A stretch of 64,000 nt of DNA from Proteles cristata cristata. Lineage: Eukaryota > Chordata > Mammalia > Carnivora > Hyaenidae. The stretch spans positions 897,051 through 961,050 of the forward strand of contig JAESUZ010001739.1 of the NCBI GenBank assembly GCA_017311185.1, in the 5' to 3' direction. Made by a program: the position numbers and the translations under genes. Positions 1-11,849 of this stretch are shown piece after piece. The first letter of the stretch is position 1, and each line of letters begins with the position of its first letter. Below the pieces are notes generated by a model. That model saw nothing but the letters and a program-made list of their open reading frames with translations. It ran no database searches and was not told where the DNA came from.

Positions 1-171
1 AACTTTTTTTCTTTTAAGAATCATGCTTTTGATGTCGTATCTAAGAACTCTAGTGTAACCTCCAATCACCAAGGTTTTCTTCCACATCTTACTCTTTATA
101 TTGATGTATATGATCCACTTTGAGTTAATTTTTGCACTAAGTGAAAATTTTATGTCGAGAACTTGGGGTTT

Positions 172-360
172 GAGGGCGCCTGGGTGGCTCAGGCAGTTAA
201 GCGTCTAACTCTTGGTTTTGGCTCAGGTTATGATCTCAGTTTCGTGAGTTCCAGCCTCTTGTCGCTATCTGCTCTGGCAGCACGGAGCCTGCTTGGGATT
301 CTTTCTCTCTCCCTGTCTCTCTGACCCAACTCGTGCTGTCTCTAAATTAATTAATTAAGA
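172..360 (+). mobile_element. CAN-SINE
   Basis: tRNA-Lys-like head starting GGCGCCTGGGTGGCTCAGG, CT-rich middle and an AATTAATTAAG tail. It is inserted in the old L1. Confidence 0.85.
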
Positions 361-1095
361 ATGAAAAATTTGAGATTTTTTTTTGCATATGGATGTCCAA
401 GTGTTCCAGCACTATTCTTTCTCCATTAAATTACTGTTGCCCCTTTGTATAAATCAAATGATAGTATTAACGTGAGTCTGTATCTGGACTCTCCATGTTG
501 TTTCCCTGATTTCTGTATTTTTTTGCAGATACTTCACTGTCTTGATTACTTTAGCTATATATAAGTCTGAAAATCAAGGAATGTAATTCCTCAAGTAGTA
601 TGACTCTTTGTCAAAATTTCTTCTACAATTCCACCAATATTTTGTCATTTTAAGCATATACACCCTGTATATGTTTTGTTGGATTATAGTTATTTCATTT
701 TTAATAGAACAAATGTAAATGATATTATCTCTTAGATGTTGGCTTTCAATTGTTCATTGCTAGTATAGAGAAATACAGTTGATTTTTGTATGTTGACTTT
801 GTATCCTGTGACATTGTTAAATGCACCTATTAGTTGTAGATTTTTTGTAGGTTACTTCAATTTTGCACACGGACAGCCATGTTATTTAACCTGTATGCCT
901 TTTATTTCTTTATCTTGCCTTAGTTCAGGTCTAGGATTTTTAGTACAATATTGAATAAGACCGGTGACAGAGAACACTGTTTTCAATCTTAAGGAGAAAG
1001 ACTTTCACCATTAACTTGATGTTAGCTGTAGGTTTAGGTAGATGCTTTTATCAGGTTAAGGAAATTTCTTTCTATTCCTAGTTTGCTAACCATTT

Positions 1096-1313
1096 TTAAA
1101 TTTTTAAAAATGTTTTATTTATTTCTGAGAGAGAGAGAGAGAGTGAGCAGGGGAGGGTCAGAGCGAGAGGGAAATGCAGAATCTGAAGCAGGCTCCAGGC
1201 TCTGAGCTGGCTGTCAGCACAGAGCCCAATGCAGGGCTCAAACCTATGAATTGTGAGATAATGACCTGAGCCAAAGTCAGATGCTTAACCGACTGAGCCA
1301 CCCAGGCGCTCCT
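1096..1313 (-). mobile_element. CAN-SINE
   Basis: A full-length inverted copy: T-rich tail, GA repeat, then the complement of the SINE head ending GAGCCACCCAGGCGCTCC. Confidence 0.88.
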
Positions 1314-2131
1314 GCTAACAATTTTTATCCATGAATGGACATTCTTTAAGCTGCTAATATAATTACATTGATTCATTTTAAAATATTAAATATTTTATTA
1401 AATATTAATATTAAAATACTTTAAAATATTCTCAAATACCAGGATAAACCCCACATGGTTGTGATGTGTTTTGCTTGTTAGTTTATTGTGGTAAAATACA
1501 CATAACATAAAATTTACTATTTTAACCATTTTTAAACATACAATTCGGTGACATTAAGTACACTCACAATGTTGTGCAACCATCACCTCTATCCTTTTCC
1601 AAAAGTTTTTTTATTGCCCCAAACAGAAACTCTGTACCCATTAAACAATTACTTCCCATTCCCCCCATCCTCTGGTAATCTCCATTCTACTTTATGTCTC
1701 TATGAGTTTGCCTAGTTTAGGTACTTCTTGTATTTGGAACTATACAGTATTTGTCCTTTTATGTCTGGCTTATTTGGCTTAGCATAATGTTTTCAAGGTT
1801 CATTCATAGTATAGTATTTTTCAGAATTTTATGGCTTTCCATGGCTAAATATGTATTAACCTTTTGTACACTACTTGATTCAGTTTGTCAATTTTTGTTG
1901 AGGATTTTGCATCTAAATTGAGGGATATTGATATTTTCTAATTTCCTTTGAGATTTTCTCTTTAATTAATCAATTATTTAGAAGTCTGTTATTTAATTTC
2001 CAGTTGTTTAGAAATTTTCCTGTTTCTTTTGCTTTTTTTGATTCCTAGTCTACTTCCATCAATGTTAGAGGACATGATTTGCGTGATTTCGATTCTTTTA
2101 AAATTGTTAAGGTTTTCTTTCTTTTTACTTT

Positions 2132-2307
2132 AATTTTATTTTTTTATTTATTTTGAGACAGAAAGAGCATATGTGGGGGACAGGCAGAAAGAGAGAGAAT
2201 CCCAAGCAGGCTCTGCACTGTCAGCACATAACCCAGTGCAAGATTCAGTCTCACAAACCATGAGATCATGACCTGAGCCAAAATCAGCTGAGCCATGCAG
2301 ATGCCCC
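2132..2307 (-). mobile_element. CAN-SINE, diverged
   Basis: An inverted SINE with a decayed head (TGAGCCATGCAGATGCCCC). It is older than the copy that follows it. Confidence 0.75.
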
Positions 2308-2344
2308 AAGGTTTGCCTTCTTTTTTTTATTTCCTTTCTTTTTT

Positions 2345-2560
2345 AATGATTATTTTATTTATTTTGAGAGAGAGAGAGAAAGAGAGAGATAGAAAGAGCT
2401 TGAACGGAGAAGGGACAGAGACAGACACAGAGCCAAGCAGGCTCCAGGTTGCAAGCTGTCAATACAGAGCCCAACATGGGGCTTGAACCCACCAACCATG
2501 AGATTGTGACTTTGAGCCAAAGTCAGATGCTTAACCGACTGAGCCACCCAGGTGCCCCCC
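2345..2560 (-). mobile_element. CAN-SINE
   Basis: An inverted full-length SINE with GA-rich tail side and head GAGCCACCCAGGTGCCCCCC. It lies about 40 bases from the previous SINE in the same orientation. Confidence 0.87.
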
Positions 2561-3315
2561 AAGTTTGGTTTCTGATCCAGAATATACTATCTTGGTGAAT
2601 CATACATGTGCATTTGGAAAGAATGTTTATTCTCCTATTGAGTGTTCTACAAATGTCAATTAGATCCCATTGGTTATGGTCCTGTTCCATTCTGTTTCTT
2701 TACTGATTTTCTTTCTACTAGTTATATTGATTATTGAAAGAGGAGTATTGAAGTCCCAAACTATAATTTTGGATTTGTCTATTCCTTCCTTGAGTTCTCT
2801 CAGTTTTGGCTTCATGAATTTTGAACCTTTGGTGTTAGATGAAAATACATTTAGGATTATTGTGTCTTATTAGTGAATTGACACTTTTATCATTATGGAA
2901 TAGCCTTCTTTATCCCTGATTATTTCTCTGAAATCTATTTTGTCTGATACTAATATGGCTACTCCATCTCTTCTGATTAATGTTTCAATGGTATTTCTTT
3001 TTCCATCTCTTTACTTTTAACCTACCTACATATCATTATATTTAAAATTAGTTTCTTATTCAGCATATAGTTAGCTATTGTTTTATCCACTCTGACAATG
3101 TATATCTTTTAGTTGCTGTATTTAGTCCATTTATACCTAATATAATTGTTGATATGTTTGGATTTATGTCTACTGTTAAACCAAAAACATGGTTTCTGTT
3201 TGCTCCATTTTTTATTTCTCTGCTCTTTTCTGCCTTCTTTTTGGTTATTTGAATATTTTGAATAGTTATATTCTCATTTTAATTTATTTTTTAAATATAT
3301 CTCTTTGCATAGTTG

Positions 3316-3526
3316 CTTTTAATTTTTTAAAGTTTATTTATATATTTTGAGAGAGAGTGAGCAAGTTCTGTAGGGACAGAGAAAGAGGCGAGAGAGAATC
3401 CTGAGCAGGCTCCATACTGCCAGTGCAAAGCCTGATTCTGGGCTTGAACTCATGAACTGTGAGATCATGACCTGAACTGGAATCAAGAGTCAGATGCTTA
3501 GCCAACTGAGCCACCCTGGTGCCCCA
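3316..3526 (-). mobile_element. CAN-SINE
   Basis: An inverted full-length SINE inserted in L1 sequence, with head ending CCACCCTGGTGCCCC. Confidence 0.85.
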
Positions 3527-3641
3527 CATAATCGTTTTATAAATAGTGGCTTAGGGATTACAATATACTTAATTATTTATGGACTACTTAATATGAATAC
3601 TTTATCATTTCAAGTAGACTATAGAAACCTAATGACCATAT

Positions 3642-3861
3642 GGGGCGCCTGGGTGGCTTAGTCGGTTAAGCCTACAACTTTCGCTTAGGTCATGATCTCG
3701 CGGTTCGTGGGTTCGAGCCCCGTGTTGGGCTCTGTGCTTACTGCCAGCTCAGAGCCTGGAGCCTGTTTCAGAGTCTGTGACTCCCTATCTCTTTGACCCT
3801 CCCCTGCTCACGCTGTCTCTCTCTCTCCTAGAAATAAACAAAAAAACATTAAAAAAAAAAA
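3642..3861 (+). mobile_element. CAN-SINE with target-site duplication
   Basis: A full-length plus-strand SINE with A tail. The flanks AGAAACCTAATGACCATAT (3623-3641) and AGAAACCTAATGACCGTAT (3862-3880) form a 19-base duplication with one mismatch. Confidence 0.93.
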
Positions 3862-3880
3862 AGAAACCTAATGACCGTAT

Positions 3881-5460
3881 AGATATCTTGACCTTCCTCT
3901 CCATATGTTATATATGTCTCAAAGTACATTTATATGCATTATAAACTGCACTGAATAATCTTACAATTTTTCTTGCAGTCATCAAATATATTTTAAAGAA
4001 CAATAAAGGTAGATTCATTAGACAGAGATCACCAAGGGAATAAAACACTATAAAAAATTAGATCCAAAAGACATCTACAGAAAACTCCACCCAACACAGC
4101 AGAATGCATGTTGCTCTCAAGTATAAACAGAACATTCTCCAGCATAGACGATATGGGAATAAGACAAAACTCAAGACATTTAATAAAAAACTGAAATCAT
4201 ACAAAAGATGTTTTCCCACAACAATGGAATTAGGGCAGAAATCAATTACAGAAAGAAATCTTAGAAGTTGATAAATATGTGCATATTAAACAGCATACTT
4301 CTAAATAATCAGTGAGTCTAAAAAGATATCACAAGGGAAATTAGAAAATACCTTGAGATGAATGAAAATGAAGATATAACATATCAAAACTCATTGGAGG
4401 AAGTTAAAGTGGTACTTAGAAGAAAATTTATAGCAAAAAAAGTCCTATATTTAAAAAGAAGAATTATCTCAAATGAATAACCTATGCCTGTGCCTTAAGA
4501 CATAGAAAAAGAAGAAAACTAAACATAAAACAAGCAGAAGGAAGAAAATAACAAATATTAGAGCCGAAGTTGGTGAAATACAGACTAAAAAAAAATAGAG
4601 AAAACTAAACAAAAAAATCCAATTAAAAAATGGACATAAAACATATATTTCTCCAAAGATAATATACACATGGCCAAAAATTATATAAATAAGTATTGAA
4701 TATCACTAATCATTACAGAAATGAAAATCAAAATCACAATAAGATCATTTTATACCCATTAGAATGGCTACTATGTAACAAAAACAGGAAATGACAAGTG
4801 TTGGCAAGATATGCAGCAATTGGAATCCCTGTGCACTGTTGGAGGGAGTGTACAATAGTGCAGCCTCTATGGAAAACGGTATAATGGTTTCTCAAAAAAT
4901 TAGCAATAGAATTACCATATGATCCAGCGATCCCATTTGTGTGTGTATACATAAAAGCAGTGAAAGGAGGATCTTGAATTGATACCTGCACACCAATCTT
5001 CCTAAAAGTTTTATTCACAATAGCCAAGAGGTATAAGCAGTCCATATGTCCACTGACAGATTAATGGATAAACAAAATGTTATTTTATATACAATGGAAC
5101 TTTATTCAACCCTAAAAAGAGAGGAAATCCTGTCACATGCTATACCATGAATGAAGTTTGAGGACAATGTGCTAAAGAAAATAAGCCAGTCACCAAAAGG
5201 CAAATACTGTATGATTCCACCTGTACGAGGTACGTAAAGTAGGCACAAAGAAACAGAAAGTTGGGTGGTGGTCACCACGGGAGGGTGGGGGAGGAAATGG
5301 AGAGCTGTTTAATGCGTGAATGTGAATTTCAGTTTTGCAAAATGAAAAAGTTCTGGAGGTCTGTTTAACAACAGTGCAAATATAATTAACACTACTGAAC
5401 TGTACAGTAAATTTTAAGATGGTAAATTTTATGTAATGTATTTTTTACAATTAAATTTTT
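3881..5460 (+). mobile_element. Old L1 LINE 3' part
   Basis: Plus-strand decayed ORF2 C-terminal region (4690-5200) followed by an L1 3'-end with the typical TGGTAAATTTTATGTAATGT segment near 5420. It has many stops and frameshifts. The left boundary with the opposite-strand L1 is only approximate. Confidence 0.7.
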
Positions 5461-5470
5461 TAAATTTTCT

Positions 5471-5686
5471 TTTTTTTAATGTTTTATTTATTTCTAGGAG
5501 AGAGAGAGAGACAACGTGAGCAGGGGAGGGTCAGAGAGAGAGGGAGTGACAGGCTCTGAAACAGGCTCCAGGCTCTGAGCTGACAGTCAGCACAGAGCCC
5601 GACGCGGGGCTGGAACCCACAAACCGCGAGATCATGACCTATGCGAAAGTCGGACGCTTAACCGACTAAGCCACCCAGGAGCCCCA
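5471..5686 (-). mobile_element. CAN-SINE
   Basis: An inverted full-length SINE inserted at the L1 3' end. The head complement ends CCACCCAGGAGCCCC. It has the TTTCTAGGAGAG tail-side variant shared with the copies at 46981 and 55633. Confidence 0.88.
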
Positions 5687-5770
5687 AAGTTTTCTTAAAA
5701 AATAGTAGAGAAAAATCAACAAAATCAAAAGTTAGTTTTTGAAAAGATTTTTTTAAATGACAAAATTTTA

Positions 5771-5985
5771 GGGGTGCCTGGGTGGCTCAGTCGATGAAGC
5801 GGCCGACTTCGGCTCAGGTCATGATCTCACGGTTCGTGGGTTCGAGCCCCGCGTTGGGCTCTGTGCTGATGGCTCAGAGCCTGGAGCCTGCTTCAGATTC
5901 TGTGTCTCCCTCTCTTTCTGACCCTCCCCTGCTCATGCTGCCTCTCTCTCTCTCTCTCAGAAATAAACATTAAAACAATATTTTT
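5771..5985 (+). mobile_element. CAN-SINE with target-site duplication
   Basis: A full-length SINE flanked by the perfect 15-base repeat AATGACAAAATTTTA at 5756-5770 and 5986-6000, which fixes both ends of the insertion. Confidence 0.95.
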
Positions 5986-6090
5986 AATGACAAAATTTTA
6001 GTTAGATTGACCAAAAAAATTGACTCACATTACTAAAATTGGGAATGAAAGATGGGATATTAATACTGACTTACAGAAATAAAAAGGATT

Positions 6091-6285
6091 GGGGCACCTG
6101 GGTGGCTCAGTCGTTTAAGGGTCCAACCCTTGGTTTCAGCTCAGGTCATGATCTCATGGTTCATGAATTCAAGCCCTGCACTGGGCTCTGTGCTGGCAGC
6201 GGGGAGCCTGCTTGGGATCTCTATGCCTCTCTCCCTACCCCTCCTCCGCTTACGCTCTTTCTCAAAAATAAATAAACTTTAAAAA
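6091..6285 (+). mobile_element. CAN-SINE
   Basis: A plus-strand SINE with head GGGGCACCTGGGTGGCTCAG and tail AATAAATAAACTTT. Confidence 0.87.
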
Positions 6286-6519
6286 GAGTTCAAAAAAATT
6301 TTTAAAAAGGAAAAGGATTATAAAGGAATACTATGAACAAGTGTATGTTTGTAAATTAGATAACTTAGTTGAAGTAGACAAATTCATAAAAAGTACCAAA
6401 ACAATTCAGGAAGAAATAGAAAATGTGAACAGACCTATAGTAAGAGATTGAGTTGGTGATTCAAAAACACTCAACAGTGAAAAGCCCAGGATCTAGTCAC
6501 TTCCCTGGTTCTACTGAAC

Positions 6520-6723
6520 TTTTTCTTTTTTAATGTTTATTTATTTTTGAGAGAGAGAGAGAGTGTGTGAGCAAGGGAGGGGCCGAGAGAGAGAGAGGGA
6601 CAGAGGATCCCAAGGAGGCTCTGTGTTGACAGCAGTGAGCCTGATGTGGGGCCTGAACTCATAAACCATGAGACCACAACAGGAGGTTAGAGGCTTAACC
6701 AAGTGAGCCACCCAGGTACCCCT
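6520..6723 (-). mobile_element. CAN-SINE
   Basis: An inverted SINE, the first of four same-orientation copies packed into 0.9 kb. Confidence 0.85.
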
Positions 6724-6769
6724 TTATTAAACTTCTAAAGAAGAATAGACGCTTATCCTTCTTTTTGTT

Positions 6770-6967
6770 TAATGTTTTTATTTATTTTTGAGAGAGAGAG
6801 CACAGCAGGGGAGGGGCAGAAGAGAGAGGGAGACACAAAATCTGAAGCAGCCTCCAGACACTGAGCTGTCAGCACAGAGCTCGATGCAGGGCTTGAACTC
6901 ACAAACTGTAAGATCATGACCTAGACTGAAGTTGGCCACTCAACCAGCTGAGCTACCCAGGCACCCC
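6770..6967 (-). mobile_element. CAN-SINE
   Basis: An inverted SINE, the second of the four-copy run. Its head complement ends CTACCCAGGCACCCC. Confidence 0.85.
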
Positions 6968-6993
6968 AGATGCTGATCCTTCTTACTTTAAAA

Positions 6994-7202
6994 ATTTTTT
7001 TTAATGTTTTTATTTATTTTTGAGAGAGACAGAGCATGAGTGGGGGAAGAACACAGAGAGAGGAAGACAACAGAATCTGAAGCTGGCTCCAGGCTCTGAG
7101 CTGTCAGCACAGAGCCCGATGAGTGGCTTGAACTCGTGGACCTTGAGGTCATGACCTGAGCTGAAGTTGGACGCTTAACTGACTGAACCATCCAGGCGCC
7201 CC
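6994..7202 (-). mobile_element. CAN-SINE
   Basis: An inverted SINE, the third of the run, with head complement ending CCATCCAGGCGCCCC. Confidence 0.86.
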
Positions 7203-7214
7203 TTCTTAATTTTA

Positions 7215-7420
7215 AAAAAATATTTATTTATTTTTGAGAGAGACAGAGAGAGCACAAGTGGGGGAGGAGCAGAGAGAAATGGAGACACAGAATCTGAAGC
7301 AGGCTTCAGGCTCCGAGCTGTCCACACAGAGTCTGATGCCAGGCTGGAACTCCCAAACTGTGAGATCATGACCTGAGCCGAAGTTGGACACTTAACTGAC
7401 TGAACCACCCAGGTCCTCCA
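7215..7420 (-). mobile_element. CAN-SINE
   Basis: An inverted SINE, the fourth of the run, with head complement ending CCACCCAGGTCCTCC. Confidence 0.85.
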
Positions 7421-7711
7421 ATTTAGAATAGCATCAAAAAGAATAAAATACTTCTGAATAAATTTAACCAAAGAAGTGTAAGATTTGTAGACTCAAAGTA
7501 CACATTTTTAAAAGAAATTAAAGAAGACCTAAATAAATGGAAAGATATCCCATGTTCATGAATTGGATGAAAATGTGCCCACACAAAAGCTTACATACAA
7601 ATGTTTATAGCAGCGTTCTCAAAACAGCCAAAGGAGGAAACAACTCAAATGTTCATCAACTGTAAATTTATAAACAAAATGTGGTATTCCCCCATAATAG
7701 AATATTATCTG

Positions 7712-7820
7712 AAGGCACCTGACTGGTTCAGTCGGTGTAATTTTAGATTTAAGAGCATGTGACTTTTGATCTCGGAGTCATGAGTTCAAGCCCCATATTG
7801 GGCTTGGAATCTAATTAAAA
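7712..7820 (+). mobile_element. Short, older CAN-SINE lacking the CT-rich part
   Basis: Only the tRNA-like part is present: a degenerate head, AGTTCAAGCCCCATATTGGG and then an A tail. The flanks AATATTATCTG at 7701-7711 and 7821-7831 are a perfect duplication, so the element is complete and belongs to a shorter subfamily. Confidence 0.8.
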
Positions 7821-8363
7821 AATATTATCTGGCAAACAAAGAATGAAGTACTGATGAATCTTGTGGATGAACCTTGACAAAATTATACTAAGTAAAAGAA
7901 GCTAGTCAAAAGACAATATATTGTATAATTCCATTTATGTGAAATGTCCAGAGTATGCAAATTCACAAACACAGAAAGTTGGCTAGTGGTTGCTAAGGGA
8001 TGAGAGTGGGTATTGGGAGTAACTGCTAACATGCATAGGGTCTCTTTTTGGGGTGATCGAATTGTTCTATAATTAAGTCATAGGATGGCTCACCAACATT
8101 GTGAATATACTAAAAAGAAAAAATTCATTGAATTGAATTAAATTAAATCCTCGGGAGAGTGTGGGTATTCTTGTTAAGGCAGACAATCTAGCTGGTTAGG
8201 TTCAAACCACAAATTCCAACTCGCCTTCTGTGGGCTGTGGTTCCAAAGTCAGTTCAGTTTCCAGAGTGCTGACAGGGCTATTCAAGTTCTATCCCACTTG
8301 TGTGCCACCTAGTGGCCAGCTGAGGACTGTGGGTGGTGGTCTGTCAGTACAGCTTAATTCTTT

Positions 8364-8554
8364 TTTTTTTTTTAATAGTTTATTGTCAAGTTGGTTTCCA
8401 TATAACACCCAGTGCTCATCCCGCAAGTGCCCTCCTCCATGTCCATCTCCCCCCTCCCCCCCACCCCATCAGCCCTCAGTTTGTTCTCAGCATTTGAGTC
8501 TCTCATGGTTCGCCTCCCTCCCTCTCCACCCCCCCCCCCGGTTTCTTCTCCCTT
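8364..8554 (-). mobile_element. 5'-truncated L1 3' end (carnivore L1)
   Basis: T tract followed by the complement of the carnivore L1 3' UTR: the TTGTCAAGTTGGTTTCCATA end and the C-rich block that is a G-rich polypurine tract on the sense strand. The flanks share TTAATTCTTT (8354-8363 and 8555-8564), a probable target-site duplication. Confidence 0.82.
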
Positions 8555-8564
8555 TAATTCTTTG

Positions 8565-8869
8565 GTATGTGGAGCAGGACCAGGTCTGTGCTGGGCTGGG
8601 GGCGCTCCAAGCCCTGGAGTTTATAAACAGGTTTGTGGGATTACTTCCCTGAGCAGCTCTCTCTGGGCAATTTCCCTGTTACTTTTGTTTCCTGCAGCTT
8701 CTAGTTTTTAGTCTTCTGATCAGAAAACAGGCTTTACCTAAGCAGCTCTGCCAGACACTTTGCATTTCTGGCCAAGCAGCAGGAGGACGGAGTTCAAATA
8801 AAAGCAACACTGTTTTTTACCTTCTTCATTTCAACCTGTTGGGACTTCAGCTCTGCCAGCTGGAGAACT
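8565..8869. other. Non-repeat flank, nothing recognised
   Basis: Moderately GC-rich single-copy-looking sequence with no convincing exon, RNA gene or repeat that I can name. Confidence 0.4.
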
Positions 8870-9290
8870 TTCTCTCCTTCTCCGGGGACCCAACTAAATG
8901 AGAATTCTTACAGACTCTATGACAGGCCATTCTCTTTGCCTGGAAAGCCCCTTTCCCTCTTCTCCTTCTGGAAAGCTCTGCAGTGTCTTTCAAACCCCAG
9001 TTCAGCCATTACCACCTTTGGGAAATTTTTCTAGACTCCCTAGAATTAAACCATTTTCTCCTCTGAGCAATCTGTATCCTATTCTTATTTCTAATGTCTT
9101 ATTTCTTAATTTCTAATTAAATTTCTAATTTCTTACCGCACTATGTTCTGAGACATTTTTTAATGGCCCCTGGTACACTGTGAGCTTTTTAAGGCCTGGA
9201 CATCTATTGCGGTTTCACTCTCTTCCAGTGCAGTGGCTGGCAAAAGTGTACACTCAATAAATGTTTCTTGAATTTGTTTACTTTTAGTTT
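8870..9290 (+). mobile_element. L2-like LINE 3' end
   Basis: Weak but ordered similarity to the L2 3' end: a pyrimidine-rich 'CCTGGAAAGCCCCTTTCCCT' part, a TGTGAGCTTTTTAAGG part, and the ending CAATAAATGTTTCTTGAAT. It is an ancient mammalian repeat. Confidence 0.6.
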
Positions 9291-9362
9291 ACCATCTCCC
9301 CACTTCTATTTGGCATCATTTTATCTGGTATGGGAAATTCATTAAGCTCAGAATTGTGCATA

Positions 9363-9590
9363 GGGGTGCCTGGGTGACTCAGTAGGTTAAGCTTATGACT
9401 TCGGTTCAGTTCATGATCTCAGGGGTTGTGGGTTTGAGCCCTATGTCAGGCTCTGTGCTGAAAGCTGAGAGCCTGGAGCCTGCTTCGGATTCTGTGTGTG
9501 TGTCTCTTTCTCTGCCTCTCCCCTGCTCGTGATCTCTCTGTCTCTCAAAAATAAAAATAATAAAAACATTTTTTTAATTAAAGAAAAATG
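9363..9590 (+). mobile_element. CAN-SINE, first of a head-to-tail pair
   Basis: A full-length SINE preceded by GAATTGTGCATA (9351-9362). The matching duplication copy is found only after the second SINE (9815-9826). Confidence 0.87.
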
Positions 9591-9814
9591 GGGGGATGCC
9601 TGGGTTACTCAATCGGTTTAATGACCAACTCTTGGTTTCAGTTCAGGTCATGATCTCACAGTTTGTGAGCATGAATCCCACATCAGGCTCTATAGTTGGC
9701 AGCATGGAGACTGATTCTCTCTCTCTCCCCCTCTCGCTCTGTCCTTCCCCTCTGGCTGTCTCTGTCTCTCTCAAAATAAACAAATAAACTTTAAAGAATT
9801 AAAAAAAAAAAAAA
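9591..9814 (+). mobile_element. CAN-SINE, second of a head-to-tail pair
   Basis: A diverged SINE (head GGGGGGATGCCTGGGTTACTC) starting in the A tail of the previous one and ending at GAATTATGCATA. The two elements share one outer duplication, so one landed in the tail of the other. Confidence 0.85.
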
Positions 9815-9829
9815 GAATTATGCATAAAC

Positions 9830-10985
9830 TAAGCAGATGACAAGCAAGGGCCTAAGGGATTTTTCTGGGCAATGAACATTGGTGCATAGACTTTATATAC
9901 CTTTGGTGTTTTTAAAGCTTTTGTTTCCTACTTTTTGCCTGTATTCTGGCAGTAGTTGCCAGAAAGCTGGGTTCCAAATAGTTTAGGACTCATCACTGTA
10001 CACAAAATTAAAAGGCCTTAGCTGTCCTCTGAAGGAATTTACAACTTGAAAGAGGGATATAGCCATGTCAAGTTTTCAAAAGTAGAGAATAACATTCAAG
10101 CATGATACCTCCTTATTAAATGTGGGGTTTAGAGGGCTTATGAATTGGAAAGCAGTATGAACAATTTTCAAAATGTTGATACGTTGACCCCAATAAACCC
10201 TCTTACGGGGTTTAACATGTTAAAGATAATATCCTTTTAGTAAGCTACTGCTTTCATGCTTGTCTCTAATATTTTGGGGATTGAGATCTTCTTTTTGGGC
10301 TCTGCATCCTTGATAGACAGTGGTGCCACTATAGGAAATGGGGAAATGGAGACTCTAGGAAATGAAAGTGAACCGGGATGCCCACCCTCCTCTCCTGCCT
10401 GGTCAAGTGGTATTCCCCTCTGAAGATCCACTCCTCTAGAAGTCTTCCCTCCCTTGCTGTAGGGGCTGCTGCTGCTGCTGTGACCTGGCAAAGCCCTGAG
10501 CTGACCTTCACAACACTTCCCATGTGGTGGTGTAATTGCTCATCTTTCCTAACTGGGCGAGAGGAAGCCAAAGCTCTAACTGGCCCAGGGCAGGAGACTC
10601 ACATCACAGAGCCCCTGGAATCTCTATGTTCAAAGATAACTAAGGGCCATGGAGGGAGGGTGCAGTTGAAGAGGAACGCCCTTGATAGCACCATACATAG
10701 TGCCTCGGGGCTTGCAAAGTGATGTATTAAGATCTCTATCTCCTTTTTTAAGAAGTGAAAAATACCAGAATTATGGTAAGTGGCAGGAAGTCTCCACCCC
10801 CATTCTATATGATACCAAGATCTGGCTTATACACAGTAACTAGATCATTTTCTTTTATGTATACACGAGTGTATTTTATAGTTAGAACTACTTTAATTTT
10901 CTCTCTCACATACACAAACACACACACATATATATACATCTTGTCCCCCACCCCCACCCTCCAAGTAACAGAGTAGAAACATGTA
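9830..10985. other. Downstream intergenic sequence, nothing recognised
   Basis: Non-repeat-looking sequence with a short (CTG) run near 10467 and an (AC)/(AT) stretch near 10915-10935. The open frames on both strands here are short and lack any family signature, so I do not call a gene. Confidence 0.4.
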
Positions 10986-10989
10986 TAAG

Positions 10990-11165
10990 TTTGGAATCAC
11001 AGGAATGCCTGGGTTCAAGTTCTGGATATGCCACTTTTAACTTATGCAATCCCCCAGGATCTACTTAACATCACTATGCAACTCCTCTGCTATGAAGTGG
11101 AAAGAATTTTAAGTAACTCATACAATTCTAAGGATTAAATAAGATAGTATTTGTGGAAACTGCCT
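10990..11165 (+). mobile_element. MIR SINE
   Basis: Contains the MIR-type core: GCCTGGGTTCAAGTTCTGG, a CCACTTTTAACTTATGC part, and a diverged AAGGATTAAATAAGATAGTA end. Confidence 0.65.
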
Positions 11166-11284
11166 TGTGATCTTTATATAGAGAATGCTTAATTTTATAT
11201 TCTTACATGGATGTAGATACAGGACTACTTAAATTGTGTTCCAAAAAAACTACCTTACAGTACACATTTAAAAATGGCTTTAAG

Positions 11285-11845
11285 TGAACTTTTTAAAAAT
11301 TGATATAATTGACATATAACATATTAATATCAGATGTACATGACTCAATATCTACATTTGTGAAATGATCACGGGAAGTCTAGTTATTCATTACCATACA
11401 CAATTATACAATTTTTTATTCTCATTAGAACTTTTAAGATATGATCTTGGCAACTTTCAAATATACAGTACTGTGTTATTAACTACAGTCACCTTGCTGT
11501 ATGTGACATCTCCATTTTATTTTATAATGAAGTTTGTACCTACTGACTTATTTTACCCATTTTTCCCACTCTGACACCCCACTTCTGGCAACTGCCAATC
11601 TGTTCTCTGTGTTCTTGAATTTTTTTTTTAAGATTCCATATGTTCATGAGTTTATATGGTATTTGTCTTTCTCTGACTTATTTCACTTAGTATAATGCCC
11701 TCAAGTCCCATCCATGTTGTTGCAAAGGGCAAGATTTCCTTCTTTTTTTGTGGCTGAATAATATTCCATTGTATACATCTACCACAATTTTTTAATCCAT
11801 TCATCTGTGGATGGACACTGAGGTTGTTTCCAAAAGTTTTCTTGT
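11285..11845 (-). mobile_element. L1 LINE 3' end, antisense
   Basis: The TTGATATAATTGACATATAAC part is an L1 3' UTR end. It is followed by the complement of the ORF2 C-terminus (the ATTCCATTGTATACATCTACC and TTCATCTGTGGATGGACACT parts). It is decayed. Confidence 0.72.
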
Positions 11846-11849
11846 TAGC

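Larger units (their letters stand above)
1..3622 (-). mobile_element. Old L1 LINE patchwork, antisense
   Basis: AT-rich sequence that reads on the minus strand as decayed L1 ORF2 (for example around 735-800 and 2570-3180), with an L1 3'-end-like segment near 1450-1600. At least two L1 fragments of the same orientation are joined here and cut by five SINEs listed separately. Stops and frameshifts are everywhere, so no protein is made. The subfamily cannot be named by eye. Confidence 0.7.
5690..8150 (+). mobile_element. Old L1 LINE, broken by eight SINEs
   Basis: The gaps between SINEs (5690-5770, 6000-6090, 6290-6520, 7420-7710, 7832-8150) read as plus-strand L1 ORF2 and then an L1 3' end. 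The element has been split by eight SINE insertions, so it is old. It encodes no intact product. Confidence 0.65.

Noticed and set aside
3642..3861. tRNA gene candidate in SINE heads
   Set aside because: The SINE heads derive from tRNA-Lys and keep A/B-box-like segments, but none folds as an intact tRNA and all are followed by the SINE body.
4734..5045. A 103-codon minus-strand open frame
   Set aside because: It lies antisense across plus-strand L1 ORF2 sequence, so it is a chance frame.
8230..8711. Proline/serine-rich open frames of 140 and 99 codons
   Set aside because: They are generated by the C-rich strand of the L1 3' UTR at 8364-8554.
10237..10722. Three overlapping open frames (80-114 codons) in moderately GC-rich flank
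   Set aside because: No domain, no splice-site support and conflicting strands. Chance frames in GC-richer DNA.
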